DNA of 6,858 bases, taken from assembly GCA_944376035.1 (NCBI GenBank), contig CALWBJ010000189.1, forward strand, positions 1 to 6,858. The letters run 5' to 3'. The notes under the pieces were generated by a model that saw only the letters and a program-made list of their open reading frames with translations, did not search any database and had not been told where the DNA came from. Made by a program: the position numbers and the translations under genes. This stretch comes from an uncultured Clostridia bacterium (GTDB lineage: Bacteria; Bacillota; Clostridia; Christensenellales; Borkfalkiaceae). Position 1 is the first letter of the stretch, and each line of letters starts with the position of its first letter. Positions 6,278 to 6,858 of this stretch are shown here, in pieces.

Positions 6278-6308
6278 TCCCTGACTTGGTTTAAGTCAGG
6301 GATTTTTT
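6278..6308 (+). terminator. T-box 2 intrinsic terminator
   Basis: TCCCTGACTT (6278-6287) pairs perfectly with AAGTCAGGGA (6293-6302) around a five-base loop and is followed by six T (6303-6308). The TCCC at the 5' end of the stem is the partner of GGG in the T-box antiterminator, giving the exclusive choice between the two folds. Confidence 0.95.
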
Positions 6309-6341
6309 ATACAACATCCTTAAAAAGGTCGTCGTTGTATA
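6308..6341 (+). repeat. Nested hairpin between T-box 2 terminator and the gene
   Basis: TATACAAC (6308-6315) and GTTGTATA (6334-6341) are exact inverse repeats of 8 nt. Inside, CCTT (6318-6321) can pair with AAGG (6325-6328). It has no T-run after it, so it is not a terminator. It would form in the read-through mRNA upstream of the ribosome site at 6366 and could stabilise that RNA or mark a processing point; this role is a guess. Confidence 0.5.
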
Positions 6342-6376
6342 TAAGCAAAAGTAAAGATTAAAGGCAGGAGATATTT

Positions 6377-6858
6377 ATGAAAAATATTCTTATCAGCGAT
6401 GTAACTTTGAGAGAACTGAAAAAATCCGAAGCATTTTCTCTTGGTTTTAAAGAAAAATTAGAAATAGCGAAAAAAATAAGCGAACTCAAAGCAGATACTA
6501 TAGAGTTGGGCCCTGTATCGGACGATAAGGCCGAAGAAATACTTGTGAAAACAATTTGCGCGTGTATAGGCAAAACGGTTGTAGCATGCGAAACCGGTTA
6601 TACCGAGGCGGATGTTGAAAAGCATTTCGCTCTCATAAGCGGCGCTAAAAACAAGCGACTTCTTGTAAGTATACCCGTTTCACCTGTTCAGATTGAGTAT
6701 ATACTTAATAAAAAACCAAAAGCAGTTATAGAATTGCTTAAACAACTTACCGAAAAGGCAAAGTCATTATGTCAGGACGTTGAAGTTTCTTTTGAAGACG
6801 CTACACGTGCCGAACCCGCATTCCTCGAAACGGCTATAAAAACGGCAATAGAAAGCGG
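6377..6858 (+). CDS. LeuA-like acyltransferase homologue (isopropylmalate/homocitrate synthase family), N-terminal part
   Basis: The frame is open from the ATG at 6377 to the window end, giving 160 residues and a 3'-truncated gene. AGGAG (6366-6370) lies 6 nt upstream. The protein begins ILISDVTLRE, the first strand of the HMGL-like TIM barrel that in 2-isopropylmalate synthase reads DTTLRDGEQ. Further family marks are DTIELGP (40-46), VSIPVSPVQIEYIL (97-110) and VEVSFEDATRAEPAFL (135-150), the last matching the EDA-R segment of LeuA and homocitrate synthase. The usual RDGEQ is R12-E13-L-K-K here, so the aspartate that binds the metal in known LeuA enzymes is a glutamate and the GEQ is lost. 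The metal-binding HxH falls beyond the window. The leucine T-box in front argues for a leucine-related acetyl- or acyl-CoA condensation, but the changed motif leaves the exact reaction open, so I give no symbol. Confidence 0.8.
   Translation, partial: MKNILISDVTLRELKKSEAFSLGFKEKLEIAKKISELKADTIELGPVSDDKAEEILVKTICACIGKTVVACETGYTEADVEKHFALISGAKNKRLLVSIPVSPVQIEYILNKKPKAVIELLKQLTEKAKSLCQDVEVSFEDATRAEPAFLETAIKTAIES

Larger units (their letters stand above)
6057..6308 (+). ncRNA. T-box riboswitch leader 2, leucine-specific (CUC)
   Basis: The leader has all parts of a classical T-box. Stem I begins with GCGACGA and pairs AGGAA (6088-6092) with TTCCT (6162-6166). GTTG (6100-6103) pairs with CAAC (6149-6152) above the specifier loop. 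AGAGAG is followed by CCCGC/GCGGG (6120-6124 with 6136-6140) around the GGTCGGTGCAA distal loop. Stem II pairs GGAGC (6172-6176) with GCTCC (6202-6206), followed by AAGCG/CGCTT (6210-6214 with 6223-6227). Stem III is ATTGC/GCAAT (6237-6250). The T-box is GGGTGGTACAGCGG (6256-6269), with GGG able to pair with CCC at 6279-6281. The core is ACAGCG where ACCGCG is usual. The specifier CTC (6158-6160) is followed by A and then TTCCTGAGC. CUC is a common leucine specifier, and TGGT fits the A73 of tRNA-Leu. The downstream LeuA-like gene agrees. Confidence 0.93.

Noticed and set aside
5769..6573. Minus-strand open frames over the end of the amidohydrolase gene, T-box 2 and the LeuA-like gene
   Set aside because: They cross well-supported plus-strand features, including a structured RNA, and show no family motifs.

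Overview
The window looks like chromosomal DNA from a low-GC Gram-positive anaerobe, most likely a member of Clostridia (Bacillota). The evidence is the AT-rich intergenic DNA, frequent AGA and ATA codons, Shine-Dalgarno sequences of the AGGAGG/AGGTGA kind, and two classical T-box (tRNA-sensing) leaders with intrinsic terminators. There are six protein genes, all on the + strand. The first and the last are cut by the window edges. I saw no rRNA, tRNA, CRISPR array or insertion sequence.

Layout. (1) 1-502 is the C-terminal part of a class I SAM-dependent methyltransferase. (2) 503-804 is an AT-rich gap with a possible terminator hairpin and a weak promoter. (3) 805-1389 is an HD-domain phosphohydrolase-like protein. 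(4) 1532-2962 is an FGGY-family carbohydrate kinase. (5) 2963-3454 has no gene. Its first part is almost pure A/T, then comes a strong promoter (TTGACA-N17-TAGAAT) and a complete T-box leader. (6) 3455-5188 is an AMP-forming acyl-CoA synthetase of the Acs/medium-chain type, followed after 14 nt by (7) 5203-6003, an amidohydrolase-2 type TIM-barrel metal hydrolase. (8) 6022-6308 is a second promoter (TTGACA-N17-TAAAAT) and second T-box leader. It controls (9) 6377 to the window end, the N-terminal 160 residues of a divergent homologue of 2-isopropylmalate/homocitrate synthase.

How the parts may work together. The second T-box reads as a leucine T-box (specifier CUC; UGGU matching an A73 discriminator), which suits a LeuA-like gene. 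In the first T-box the aligned specifier position is GUA (valine), with the same UGGU. If both readings hold, two separately controlled transcripts less than 3 kb apart respond to shortage of charged branched-chain tRNAs. One makes a LeuA-like enzyme, the other an acyl-CoA synthetase plus a hydrolase. A coherent but unproven model is that the synthetase activates a branched short-chain acid such as isobutyrate, so that the acyl-CoA can be reductively carboxylated to a 2-oxo acid and turned into valine, a route known from anaerobes that take up branched volatile fatty acids. The required 2-oxoacid:ferredoxin oxidoreductase is not in the window.

Start sites matter here. The longest open frame for the synthetase begins inside the T-box leader at 3341, but the terminator and the Shine-Dalgarno place the real start at 3455 (or 3452). 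The amidohydrolase likewise starts at 5203, not 5185.
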